From contig JAVBUR010000052.1 in NCBI GenBank assembly GCA_031555145.1, positions 7,133 to 71,132 of the forward strand: DNA of 64,000 bases, given 5' to 3'. The notes beneath the pieces were generated by a model, which worked only from the letters and a program-made list of their open reading frames with translations, was not told the DNA's origin and searched no databases. Both the position numbers and the translations under genes were made by a program. Below are positions 1-8,310 of this stretch, piece after piece (the first letter of the stretch is position 1; each line of letters starts with the position of its first letter). The DNA comes from JAJDIA01 sp031555145. Its GTDB lineage: Bacteria > Bacteroidota > Bacteroidia > Bacteroidales > Tannerellaceae.

Positions 1-607
1 CTGGCGCATACCGTACCCCTGCAAAAGCCCCATCATGCGCGTTATTCGTCTCCTTGAGTGGAATATACCACCCTGCCGTTCCTACCAGTGTATGCCCTCC
101 AAACTTCAATGTCTTACTAACCACCCCATAAGCCGACGAAAACAACGTCGTCCCAATCGGGTCATTCGTCCCAGCCACCATTGCCGGCCAATACCTTCCT
201 TCTTTCAGCAACCTCAGCCGTCCTGAAACCGACCGATCCTGTTGCCACTTCGTCTCCGCCTTCCACTGCTCAGCGCTGTGAATCATCGTACACCGATACG
301 CCAGTTCCAGAAACGGCAGAAACGTCGCATTCACAAAGTAATTCCCCGTATTATACCCAAACCTTTCCGGCGTCAACGCCTCCGGTAAATAATTCCCTCC
401 GATCATCAGCCGTCCATTCTCCTGCATCTCCGCCGTCGGTATGGCCATCTGCCCCGTCATCCCGAGCATATACTGTCCCCGTACTGAAGCACTACATACG
501 AACAACAATATAGTGTATAAGAGTACGGGTGATTTTGGCAGCTTATTTCTAATAACCATTCGTAATCTGTCTAATGTTTTGTTTTTGGATAAACTACTCA
601 TTTTCAT
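1..607 (-). CDS. YjbH-like exopolysaccharide protein, N-terminal part (cut by window edge)
   Basis: The reverse strand is open from an ATG at 607 (a second in-frame ATG is at 601) to the first base of the window, so about 202 N-terminal residues are visible and the rest lies outside. A basic N-terminus is followed by a hydrophobic stretch near residues 27-42 (core LLYTILLFVCSASV), consistent with a signal peptide. The mature start has QYMLGMTGQMAIPTAEM, then FLPFLELAYRC, NDPIGTTLFS and VVSKTL, which resemble the YjbH-type outer-membrane beta-barrel proteins found beside exopolysaccharide and capsule genes. It lies downstream of the capsule genes on the same strand but is separated from them by about 620 bp of repeat-rich DNA, so it may have its own promoter. 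Family assignment is from recalled sequence similarity; function in this locus is inferred. Confidence 0.75.
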   Translation of the reverse strand, partial: MKMSSLSKNKTLDRLRMVIRNKLPKSPVLLYTILLFVCSASVRGQYMLGMTGQMAIPTAEMQENGRLMIGGNYLPEALTPERFGYNTGNYFVNATFLPFLELAYRCTMIHSAEQWKAETKWQQDRSVSGRLRLLKEGRYWPAMVAGTNDPIGTTLFSSAYGVVSKTLKFGGHTLVGTAGWYIPLKETNNAHDGAFAGVRYAP

Positions 608-624
608 CTTGTTAATACCCAAAA

Positions 625-730
625 TATAAAAAAGGCTACACCGCTACATTAACGAGGTAACTATGCTGTTACTCAATAAGATAACAGGTGTACCCTTTTG
701 GGAAACGCTACACCCGGCGCTACACCCTTG
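625..730. repeat. Left arm of ~105-bp inverted repeat
   Basis: This arm is nearly identical to the reverse complement of 1053-1157. Both begin TATAAAAAAGGCTACACC. I count two substitutions (around 665 and 701) and one short difference (GGCG here against TTG in the other arm). The arm ends only 18 bp before the YjbH-like start codon, so it could sit in that gene's leader or promoter. No transposase gene lies between the arms. Confidence 0.9.
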
Positions 731-840
731 CTGCTCGCTGTAAAAAATATCGGATTAGAACAGACTATTGACAACACCCTTATCGACTATCGACAACATC
801 TGCATCCCGTATTGCAGACTTCCTGATGATTTTTTCGTCT

Positions 841-950
841 CACAGCTGTGAAACGAATGTTCCATAGCTGTGAGACGAAGTGTTCACAGCTGTGAAACGA
901 ACGTTCCATAGCCGTGATACGAAGTGTTCACGGCTGTGAGACAAAGACTC
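841..950. repeat. Five tandem 22-bp units centred on CACAGCTGTG-type palindromes
   Basis: Units start at 841, 863, 885, 907 and 929. Odd units resemble CACAGCTGTGAAACGAANGT and even units CATAGCTGTGAGACGAAGTG, giving a 44-bp higher-order period. Each unit opens with a perfect or near-perfect 10-bp palindrome (CACAGCTGTG, CATAGCTGTG, CACGGCTGTG). The unit length is not a multiple of three, which argues against a simple coding repeat. The array lies between the arms of the large inverted repeat; the flanking 731-840 and 951-1052 show no gene that I can support. Confidence 0.85.
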
Positions 951-1052
951 CACAAGGGTGGAGATAAGAAACTATTTAGGCTCCAGTAATACTTCTTCCT
1001 AAGGGTGGTCATACTTCCATCTGATTTCGACGATAGAACTACCTAATGCCGC

Positions 1053-1157
1053 CAAGGGTGTAGCAAGGGTGTAGCGTTTTCCAAAAGGGTACACCTGTTA
1101 TCTTATTGAGTAACAACATAGTTACCTCGTTAATGTAGCGGTGTAGCCTTTTTTATA
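1053..1157. repeat. Right arm of ~105-bp inverted repeat
   Basis: This is the inverted partner of 625-730, about 96% identical over the arm. It ends about 70 bp beyond the stop codon of the last capsule-locus aminotransferase. With the left arm it bounds a 533-bp block at the downstream end of the capsule locus. RNA crossing the block could form a very long hairpin. Confidence 0.9.
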
Positions 1158-1228
1158 AAAGCAGGTTTAAGAGCCTATGAAACAGGTGGTTTGCGTGAAA
1201 ATGACACCCTTGCAAGTATATGCAGGTT

Positions 1229-2395
1229 TTACAGAATGGGAAGCATTTCAGATGTAGCATATAAGGCTTCTTCCCTAACGCTTCCCGCAATCTCCTCCAG
1301 CTCCAATCTTGTCAAATTCGACCCCGAAGGCAGACAAAGCCCTCTATCAAACAATCGCTCCGCAGTTCCATCCCCATAATATTTACTCCATGCAAACACC
1401 GGCTGCAAATGCATCGGCTTCCACAACGGTCGTGTTTCAATCTTTTTCTCCCACAACTTCAACCGTATATCCTCACGCGTAATTCCGCCTGTCAGTTCCG
1501 GATCAACCAATATACACGACAGCCAGTGATTCGAATAAAACTCAGCCCCCGGTTCAGTATGCACCGTGATCCCCGGAATATCAGCAAACGCCTCCCGATA
1601 GAAAGCATTATTCACCCGTCGAGCCACCACTCGTTCCGTGAGCGCCGTCATCTGTCCACGCCCAATCCCTGCGCTCACATTACTCATCCGATAGTTATAC
1701 CCAATCTGCGAATGTTGATAGTGCGGCGCCTGGTCGCGAGCCTGTGTGGAAAGGAAACGTGCCTGATCCGCCTCCGCTTTAGAAGAGCACACCAACGCCC
1801 CTCCACCGGAAGTCGTAATAATCTTATTTCCATTAAACGACAACACAGAGAATTCTCCAAACGTCCCACATTGCCGACCCTGATAGACAGACCCCAATGC
1901 CTCCGCCGCATCTTCCACTACCGGTATTTCATATTTCTGTGCGATGGCCAGGATCTCATTGATCTTGGCAGGCATGCCATATAGGTCCACAAACAGGATC
2001 GCCTTCGGCTTTCTACCCACCCGGATACTATCAAGGATCGCTTCTTCCAAGAACTCCGGCGACATATTCCACGTATCGGCTTCACTGTCAATAAAGACAG
2101 GTTGCGCACCCAGATAAGCGATCGGATTAGCCGTCGCCGAGAATGTCATCGACTGGCAGATTACGCGGTCGCCTGGCTTAACCCCCAACAGAATCAGTGC
2201 AAGGTGTATAGCTGCCGTACCGGCACTTAATGCCGCTACCTGTTTGTTCTCGCCGATGAAGTCGGCAAGGTCTTGTTCAAAACCGTCCACATTGGGGCCG
2301 AGAGGGGCAATCCAGTTATGTGTGAATGCGTCATGGATAAAGTCAAGTTCTCTCCCGGATTGATGGGGAGAGGAAAGCCAGATACGGGGTGTCAT
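1229..2395 (-). CDS. DegT/DnrJ/EryC1/StrS aminotransferase, PglE/WcfR-like
   Basis: This 388-residue PLP enzyme is predicted to aminate a UDP-4-keto-6-deoxy-HexNAc, giving a 4-amino-4,6-dideoxy sugar for the capsule. The family signs are clear: SSPHQSGRELDFI at the N-terminus, a SAGTAAIHLAL substrate loop, VVEDAAEALGS (PLP-binding Asp), SFNGNKIITTSGGGAL with the Schiff-base Lys, and ETRPLWKPMHLQPVF near the end. The pattern closely follows Campylobacter PglE and, among Bacteroides capsule genes, the WcfR type that makes the AATGal precursor. It is the last gene of the locus and has a frameshifted close paralogue just upstream (2538-3700). No 4,6-dehydratase that would supply its substrate is visible in the window, so that enzyme must be encoded elsewhere. 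Confidence 0.9.
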   Translation of the reverse strand: MTPRIWLSSPHQSGRELDFIHDAFTHNWIAPLGPNVDGFEQDLADFIGENKQVAALSAGTAAIHLALILLGVKPGDRVICQSMTFSATANPIAYLGAQPVFIDSEADTWNMSPEFLEEAILDSIRVGRKPKAILFVDLYGMPAKINEILAIAQKYEIPVVEDAAEALGSVYQGRQCGTFGEFSVLSFNGNKIITTSGGGALVCSSKAEADQARFLSTQARDQAPHYQHSQIGYNYRMSNVSAGIGRGQMTALTERVVARRVNNAFYREAFADIPGITVHTEPGAEFYSNHWLSCILVDPELTGGITREDIRLKLWEKKIETRPLWKPMHLQPVFAWSKYYGDGTAERLFDRGLCLPSGSNLTRLELEEIAGSVREEALYATSEMLPIL

Positions 2396-2537
2396 ATATT
2401 TTTTACTTAATGAAAATAATATTTACTTTCTGTGGTGCTACTTGTAAGCGTCCAATTGTTTTTTTTAGCCACAGAAGCATCGTTTCCGAGGGTAAACATT
2501 GAAAATGGACTAAAATTTGTCTGATTTTATACTTTAT

Positions 2538-3700
2538 TTAATAGCCAATGCGAGTAGCATAGCCGCATTTCATGCATATATCTCTGATTGGCCCTGCTAT
2601 TTCCTCCAACTCTTCTTGTGTAAGATTTGACCCGGAAGGCAGGCAAAGACTCCGTACAAACAACCCTTCCGCGACCCTGTCGCCATAATACGCACACCCG
2701 CCAAACACCGGCTGCAAATGCATCGGCTTCCACAGTGGTCGCGTCTCAAAGGCCGACTCCCAGAGCTTCAGCCGGATATTCTCCCGTGTCACCCCGCCTG
2801 TCAGTTCCGGATCCACCAGGATACACGACAGCCAGTGATTCGAAAAGTAATCCTCGTTCGCCTCCGTATGCACCGTGATCCCCGGGATACTGCCCAACGC
2901 CTCCTGATAGAACGCATGATTCGCACGCCGTGCCGCTACCCGGTCGGCCAGCGCGGTCATCTGTCCGCGTCCCACCCCGGCACACACATTACTCATCCGG
3001 TAGTTATAGCCAATATTCGTATGCTGATAGTGCGGCGCCTGATCGCGTGCCTGCGTCGCCAGGAAACGGGCACGGTCGGCCAGTTCCTTCGTAGGGCAGA
3101 TCAGTGCTCCCCCACCCGACGTGGTAATGATTTTATTCCCATTGAACGACAGCACACCCAGCGCACCGAACGTCCCACATTGCTGTCCCCGGTAGGTCGA
3201 GCCCAGCGCTTCCGCCGCATCTTCGATCACCGGCACCTCATACCTCGCCGCCACTTCCCTGATCTCGTCCAATTGTGCCGGCATCCCATACAGATGCACC
3301 AGCATAATCGCCCGTGGTTTCTTCCGCTGCCGGATTCCGTCCAAGATCGCTTCTTCGAGGAAACGCGGACTCATATTCCACGTCTCCGGCTCACTGTCCA
3401 CAAAGACCGGCTCCGCACCAAGGTAGGTGATGGGGTTGGCCGTCGCACTGAACGTCATCGACTGACAAATCACCCGGTCGCCCGGCTGAATGCCCAACAG
3501 GATCAGGGCGAGATGCAGGGCGGCAGTGCCGGCACTAAGGGCTGCGACGTAGGAATCCTGCCCAGAAAGGAGGCGAGGTCTTGTTCGAAACCGTCCACGT
3601 TCGGGCCGAGGGGGGCGATCCAGTTGTGGGCAAAGGCGTCGTGGATAAAGTCAAGTTCTTTACCGGACTGGTGGGGGGGGAGAGGTAGATACGGGGGCAT
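2538..3700 (-). pseudogene. Frameshifted second copy of the PglE/WcfR-like aminotransferase
   Basis: Read on the reverse strand, the first 60-odd residues (3700 down to about 3562) match the intact copy through GPNVDGFEQDLASFLG, then leave frame. The match resumes in another frame as GQDSYVAALSAGTAALHLAL and continues to the stop at 2538. The break maps to a G-run (ccc at 3561-3563 on the plus strand) that appears one base short. The extreme N-terminus also reads out of frame between a C5 tract (3693-3697) and a C8 tract (3673-3680), as if two compensating slips had occurred. Internal residues, including the PLP-Lys segment GNKIITTSGGGAL, are intact. It is either a decayed tandem duplicate, a slippage-prone gene, or a homopolymer sequencing error. 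Confidence 0.75.
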
Positions 3701-3711
3701 ATGTCGTTCGT

Positions 3712-4317
3712 TTAATTAAAATAGTCTTCATTCAAATTCTTTCCAAGCACTGTGTATAGAATAATTCTTATATCTAACCAGAAACTCCAGTGATCCAAAT
3801 AAGCATGATTAATCCTGACTTTATCAGGAAAGATGACTTCATCGTTATATTGTTGGGGGTTATCTTGAAAAGCCAATAACTCTTCTTCATTTCGATACTT
3901 TAGACTTGCAGGCCCAGTGATACCGGGCTTTAATTTTAAGATATCCCGATCCTTTCCCTGCAATTTATCAGCATATCCGGGAACATCAGGGCGAGGGCCG
4001 ACAAAACTCATATCCCCTATAAATACATTCCACAACTCTGGCAATTCATCCAGTTTATATTTCCTCAACAAAGCACCCAAAGGGGTGATTCGACCTTCTC
4101 CTTTAACTGAAATACTGGAACCGCTATGAGTTACAGTCATTGTTCGAAATTTGTACATTGTAAATAATTTGCCATCTACACCAACCCGTTTTTGCTTGAA
4201 AATCACTGTGCCACCAGGCATTTTTGTTTTTATCAAAATGGCGACGATAATCAGAATCGGAGATAGAGCCAAAAGGCCAATTCCGGAAGCTATACGATCA
4301 AAAAAATATTTATACAC
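3712..4317 (-). CDS. Initiating sugar-phosphate transferase (small PglC/WcfS-type)
   Basis: This enzyme is predicted to move a sugar-1-phosphate from its UDP donor onto undecaprenyl phosphate at the inner membrane, starting each repeat unit. It has 201 residues, the size of the compact monotopic PglC class and not of the larger multi-pass WbaP/WcaJ proteins. Visible features are an N-terminal hydrophobic stretch (IGLLALSPILIIVAILI) with the helix-breaking proline, FKQKRVGVDGKLFTMYKFRTM-type core (about residues 40-61), the LDELPELWNV segment carrying the Asp-Glu pair, and SFVGPRPDVPG. It lies next to the aminotransferases, which suggests that the amino sugar they make is the first sugar of the repeat unit. 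That pairing is inferred from B. fragilis PSA and Campylobacter pgl arrangements. Confidence 0.9.
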   Translation of the reverse strand: MYKYFFDRIASGIGLLALSPILIIVAILIKTKMPGGTVIFKQKRVGVDGKLFTMYKFRTMTVTHSGSSISVKGEGRITPLGALLRKYKLDELPELWNVFIGDMSFVGPRPDVPGYADKLQGKDRDILKLKPGITGPASLKYRNEEELLAFQDNPQQYNDEVIFPDKVRINHAYLDHWSFWLDIRIILYTVLGKNLNEDYFN

Positions 4318-4323
4318 TATAGA

Positions 4324-4791
4324 TTACTCTATTTTTTTAATAATACGAGCAGGTACTCCTGCCACCAAAACATGATCCGGAACATCTTTCGTTACTACAG
4401 AACCTGCTGCAACAACACTCATGTTCCCTATTCTGACACCAGGCAGAATCGTCGAATTAGCTCCAATCCATACATTATCTCCAATTATTACTGGCTCCGA
4501 TATGGGTTTATACAACTTAGACAACGCATTGTAAGGTCCGTTAGGATTGGCCGTAGTCAGAATAGTAACCTGAAATGCTAATGTGGAATTTTCACCGATA
4601 ATAATTTTATTTTTTGCAACCAGAAAGCATCCTGCAGAAATTTCAGCATGTTTTTTTAAGACAACTCTACCCTCGCCCCGAAAGGGCGTTATTATAGTAA
4701 CAGGTCTAAACGACAAAGAATTAGTGACGTCGCATTCGCATCCTTTCCATCTATATCGCAGAACATTCAAAAATTTCAGTACTTTCTTCAT
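4324..4791 (-). CDS. Left-handed beta-helix (hexapeptide) acyltransferase
   Basis: A 155-residue cytoplasmic acyltransferase, probably an O- or N-acetyltransferase acting on a capsule sugar with acetyl-CoA. The hexapeptide pattern is evident in the C-terminal half: EPVIIGDNVWIGANSTILPG, then VRIGNMSVVAAGSVVTKDVP and ending AGVPARIIKKIE, which is the usual tail of the WcaF/NodL/maltose-acetyltransferase group. It lacks the N-terminal Rossmann-like part expected of PglD, so it should not be called PglD. Its start overlaps the stop of the upstream ATP-grasp gene by four bases (ATGA type), indicating translational coupling. Substrate unknown. Confidence 0.85.
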   Translation of the reverse strand: MKKVLKFLNVLRYRWKGCECDVTNSLSFRPVTIITPFRGEGRVVLKKHAEISAGCFLVAKNKIIIGENSTLAFQVTILTTANPNGPYNALSKLYKPISEPVIIGDNVWIGANSTILPGVRIGNMSVVAAGSVVTKDVPDHVLVAGVPARIIKKIE

Positions 4792-5918
4792 GGATTTAAT
4801 TTGCCGCTTTTTAGAAGTTTAAGAAAATAATATAGAAATTCTCCGATTATTGCTTTTTTATCATCCTTACTGAAATCATCGAATGCGTCGAATCCATTGA
4901 ATCGAAAAACTTCTTTGCACTCGCGCCATGTGAGTTTGAAGGCAAAAACACGTCCTGTCAACGTAATTATATCTCCTAATATCCATTTGGTCTTCACTCC
5001 AATGCAAAGATTTACTGGCTGATCATATTTTCCTGCTGTAGCCAGGCTATATTGGATATAAGGGATATCGAATCCCGCCGTAATGGGCGTAGCGACCCCT
5101 CCAGTATATCTCGCATTAACCTCAATAAACGCTATTCTATTCGTTTTCAAATCATAGCGAAAATCCAATCCACAGACGCCATAATAATCAGTATAGTCCA
5201 AAATTTGCTTTGCATAATCGATCAATCCAGGAAAGTCGACGATCTTTCGTTGAGTAGTAGTTCCTCCTCCATCTGTTTTAGTAACTAAGGCATGATACAC
5301 CGATGCGCAAAAATATCCATTCATTCGGATACAGTCAACACTATAATCAGAGCCGCCAATACGTTCCTGTATAAGCGTTTCAATCCCGGTATATTTTTCG
5401 ACCAAATGATGAAGTTCTATTTCATTTTCAGGGAAAAAGACTCCTTTTGCCGAATTACCTATCACTGTTTTAAAAACAACTGGATACGTACTTACTTCTT
5501 GAATGGAGCTATACACCTTAGGGACTGGAATTCCAATCTTTTTTGCAAGAGAAGTCGCGACCGCCTTGTTGGATAAATTTGCCAACGTCGAATGGTCGCT
5601 TATCGGAATACTCAACCATTTCGGGAACTTGTCTATGTGTTTAGCAATAACAATCGACTCATCATGAGTAGGAATTAGCATTTTAGGTTTTAGCTGTTCT
5701 ACTTTCGCCACAAGGTGTTGAATAAAACGTTCTTCACATGTAAATGGATCAGGATAGGTAAAACTGTCCAACGAAAAGCGTGAAAAAGTACAAATATTCC
5801 ATTTCGAAACATCTGCAACTACGACTTTAAGCCCTTTTGCCGTAAGGCTACGTAGAATATTATATCCCACCCTATTCCAGCAATAGGTTATTAGTACATC
5901 ACATTTGGAACTCTTCAT
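4788..5918 (-). CDS. ATP-grasp family ligase (CarB-like) in the capsule locus
   Basis: This is a 376-residue ATP-grasp protein. It opens with a Rossmann-like segment (KCDVLITYCWNRVGYNILRSL), has an ATP-binding region with PVVFKTVIGNSAKGVFF near residues 130-150, and carries the Mg-binding end in CGLDFRYDLKTNRIAFIEVN followed by ARYTGG. Relatives in polysaccharide clusters join a carboxylate to an amine or sugar-linked group, so a plausible role is to attach an amino acid or other acid to a capsule sugar, perhaps to the uronic acid made by the UDP-HexNAc dehydrogenase. That substrate is inference. It overlaps the acetyltransferase gene by four bases and lies 94 bp after the stop of a GT4 gene. 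No membrane segment is seen. Confidence 0.8.
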   Translation of the reverse strand: MKSSKCDVLITYCWNRVGYNILRSLTAKGLKVVVADVSKWNICTFSRFSLDSFTYPDPFTCEERFIQHLVAKVEQLKPKMLIPTHDESIVIAKHIDKFPKWLSIPISDHSTLANLSNKAVATSLAKKIGIPVPKVYSSIQEVSTYPVVFKTVIGNSAKGVFFPENEIELHHLVEKYTGIETLIQERIGGSDYSVDCIRMNGYFCASVYHALVTKTDGGGTTTQRKIVDFPGLIDYAKQILDYTDYYGVCGLDFRYDLKTNRIAFIEVNARYTGGVATPITAGFDIPYIQYSLATAGKYDQPVNLCIGVKTKWILGDIITLTGRVFAFKLTWRECKEVFRFNGFDAFDDFSKDDKKAIIGEFLYYFLKLLKSGKLNP

Positions 5919-6012
5919 TCTGAAAATACGCTAAAAACCAACATACCATCCAAATTTACTTGAACTAAGCCCGATATACCTGTAATCATAGATCCTAAAC
6001 TCCATTTCTACC

Positions 6013-7167
6013 TTAACACAAGGATCGATACTCTTTTAACAACTCACTCCACACATATTGCTGTTCATAGCGATCAGCAATCATCTTACGTGCATTTCCT
6101 GCCATTTGATTTCTAACCACTGTGTTTGTCAACAACAGTTCCATCGCCTGATATAACGCATTGGTATCTTTGGGAGGAATAATCACACCGTTCACTCCTT
6201 GCTCGATAATTTCATTACAGCCGTTGATATCTGTCACAATACAAGGTAGCCCCATTGCACCAGCCTGCATCACAACATTGGGGAATCCTTCCCGGTAGCT
6301 TGGGAAAACAAAAATATCCGAGATTGCCAGATAAGGACGGACATCCGTTTGAAATCCGACACTGATAATGGCTGAATGCTCATTTATCCTTTCTTCTGTC
6401 AATGTTTCCAATGGATCCAACTCGCGTTCAAAAGTTCCAACCAACAACAGCTTCGCTTCTGGATAGTTGGTACACAATTGAACAAAAGCTCCCACCAGTT
6501 CGTTGATCCCTTTGTCCCTGACTATGCGCCCGACAAAAGTAAAAACCGTATCTTCGGATGAGATCCCCAACCGAGTCTTTATCTCTTGTGCAGTATTTTC
6601 CGACACATTCTGTCTTGAAAAAAAAGAAGTATCTATACCATTAGAGCTACCATTCCCTATAACCCTTACTTTTTGAGTGCTTGTATATCCATTTTTCAAG
6701 ATTATATCTTTAAGCACAAAAGAATTAGGATATATCTTTGTAGCACACATGTATGTAATCTTTTCCACGCAATCAAGTAGAATGCGTTTTGCCCCTTTCG
6801 CTTCTAAAAGGGGTAATCCGGCAATAGTATGAAGCCTGTAAGGTATATTTGCTAATTTGGAAGCAATCATCCCTACAGTACCGGCTTTCGGAGTATGAGT
6901 GTGTACTATTAGTGGTTGTTCCTTTTTAAGTATCCTATACAATTTCCATAACGACAGAAGGTCTTGTAATGGAGAAATTGTTCTTGTCATTGGTATTGCT
7001 ATAGTCCTTACTCCCTCATTCACTTCCGCATCTCTCAAAGCCTCTCCCGGCGATGAAATCCCAATAATATCAAAACCATGATTAGACATATACTTAAGTT
7101 GCCCTTTAAGTAGCCCTCTTAATGAGGCTGGAATTGTGGTAATACGGATAAGTTTCTGTCGGTTCAT
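6013..7167 (-). CDS. GT4 glycosyltransferase (a)
   Basis: This 384-residue retaining GT-B enzyme adds a sugar to the lipid-linked repeat unit on the cytoplasmic face. The N-terminal acceptor domain has LIRITTIPASLRGLLKGQLK and HTHTPKAGTVGMIASKLA; the donor domain has FVGRIVRDKGINELVGAF and a REGFPNVVMQAGAMGLP segment. In that last motif the second Glu usual in the GT4 EX7E pair is replaced by Gln (E...MQ), a substitution I recall in other Bacteroides capsule GT4 proteins. Its first codons overlap the stop of the next upstream gene (7164-8240) by four bases, so the two are probably translated together. Donor and linkage cannot be told from sequence. Confidence 0.9.
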   Translation of the reverse strand: MNRQKLIRITTIPASLRGLLKGQLKYMSNHGFDIIGISSPGEALRDAEVNEGVRTIAIPMTRTISPLQDLLSLWKLYRILKKEQPLIVHTHTPKAGTVGMIASKLANIPYRLHTIAGLPLLEAKGAKRILLDCVEKITYMCATKIYPNSFVLKDIILKNGYTSTQKVRVIGNGSSNGIDTSFFSRQNVSENTAQEIKTRLGISSEDTVFTFVGRIVRDKGINELVGAFVQLCTNYPEAKLLLVGTFERELDPLETLTEERINEHSAIISVGFQTDVRPYLAISDIFVFPSYREGFPNVVMQAGAMGLPCIVTDINGCNEIIEQGVNGVIIPPKDTNALYQAMELLLTNTVVRNQMAGNARKMIADRYEQQYVWSELLKEYRSLC

Positions 7168-8240
7168 ATCGTATCGTATAAACCACTGTACGCCTCTACC
7201 GTTTTACGAATATCATACTCTGCAGCTCGTTCTTTACATTGTACCGCAATTCTTGCTGCATAATTAGCATCTTCGGACAATTGCTTTATTTCGAAGGCTA
7301 ATTGCTCTGCATCGCCTGCAGGGAAAAGAATGCCGCCATCCAGCGTTATTTCGTGTAATCCGTTAACGTCACTTGCAATAAACGGTTTCCCAACCGACAT
7401 GCCTTCAATACTTGATAAAGATAATCCCTCCCAATGTGAAGACATCACAACTATATCTGAGGCTTTTAGTATCTGTGGAATATCACTCCTAAGGCCGGTA
7501 AATACAACTCGATCTTTTATCTTCAACTCTTTCACCAACGCTTCACAGATAGGACGACGCTCCCCATCCCCGACCAAGCACAGACAATACGCTTCAGGCA
7601 ATAAAGTAATTGCTTTAATAAGGGTATCTTGATCTTTTGCTTCACGGAAGCCTGCTACCATAGTCACTAATATCAAGGGGTTTGATGAAATAAGAGCCGT
7701 CCGATCAAGCGCTTTTGCTGTATAAAAACGATTTATGTCAATCCCGTTAAAGACTGTATAGATATTTTCCCTTCTGTTTAAATGAAGCATCAGCAACTCT
7801 GTCGATTTGTCAGAAATTGAAATGATTGCAGTATATCTATTATACACCCATTTTTCAATTGGCTTAAGCCACTTCATCATACGGCGGCGATTGGTTGTAT
7901 TATGCTCTGTAGTAATCAATTTTACCCGGCTAAATGACAAGACCTTTGCAAAAGCGACAAAGTACTGGCATGCCGCATTATGGGTATGAACGATATCATA
8001 CCTGCGTAAAAAGGGGATCAGTTTAACTATCAAAAGTGGATTATAGACCGTCACTCCATTACCAAGCTGATAAACTTGAATGCCGTTATCACGCAATTCT
8101 TTCTTAAAGGCAGTTTCTACTCCATCAAACAGCAATACATCTACTTGATGCCCCAGTTTACATAGCAATGGAGCCATATCGACAATAAGTTTTTCAGCTC
8201 CTCCGATTCGGAGGGATGTAATAACCTGAAGGATTTTCAT
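7164..8240 (-). CDS. GT4 glycosyltransferase (b)
   Basis: A 358-residue GT4 enzyme of the capsule repeat-unit pathway. It begins MKILQVITSLRIGGAEKLI, the typical GT4 opening with the glycine-rich acceptor loop, and carries TTEHNTTNRR, LVTMVAGFREAKDQDTLI and the donor motif SHWEGLSLSSIEGMSVGKP with a complete EX7E pair. It overlaps the following GT4 gene by four bases. Base composition is close to that of its left neighbour and richer in GC than the wzy gene on the other side, so it belongs to the less AT-rich part of the locus. Specificity unknown. Confidence 0.9.
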   Translation of the reverse strand: MKILQVITSLRIGGAEKLIVDMAPLLCKLGHQVDVLLFDGVETAFKKELRDNGIQVYQLGNGVTVYNPLLIVKLIPFLRRYDIVHTHNAACQYFVAFAKVLSFSRVKLITTEHNTTNRRRMMKWLKPIEKWVYNRYTAIISISDKSTELLMLHLNRRENIYTVFNGIDINRFYTAKALDRTALISSNPLILVTMVAGFREAKDQDTLIKAITLLPEAYCLCLVGDGERRPICEALVKELKIKDRVVFTGLRSDIPQILKASDIVVMSSHWEGLSLSSIEGMSVGKPFIASDVNGLHEITLDGGILFPAGDAEQLAFEIKQLSEDANYAARIAVQCKERAAEYDIRKTVEAYSGLYDTI

Positions 8241-8310
8241 ATTATAAATATTATATTCGTCAAATAAAAAACATATAAATACAATTAAATATTACTATCG
8301 CGTTTTTATG

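Noticed and set aside
841..950. CRISPR-like array
   Set aside because: The 22-bp units are contiguous, with no unique spacers, and no cas genes are present.
4324..4791. PglD-type acetyltransferase
   Set aside because: The N-terminal nucleotide-sugar-binding part of PglD is absent; only a general hexapeptide acyltransferase can be supported.
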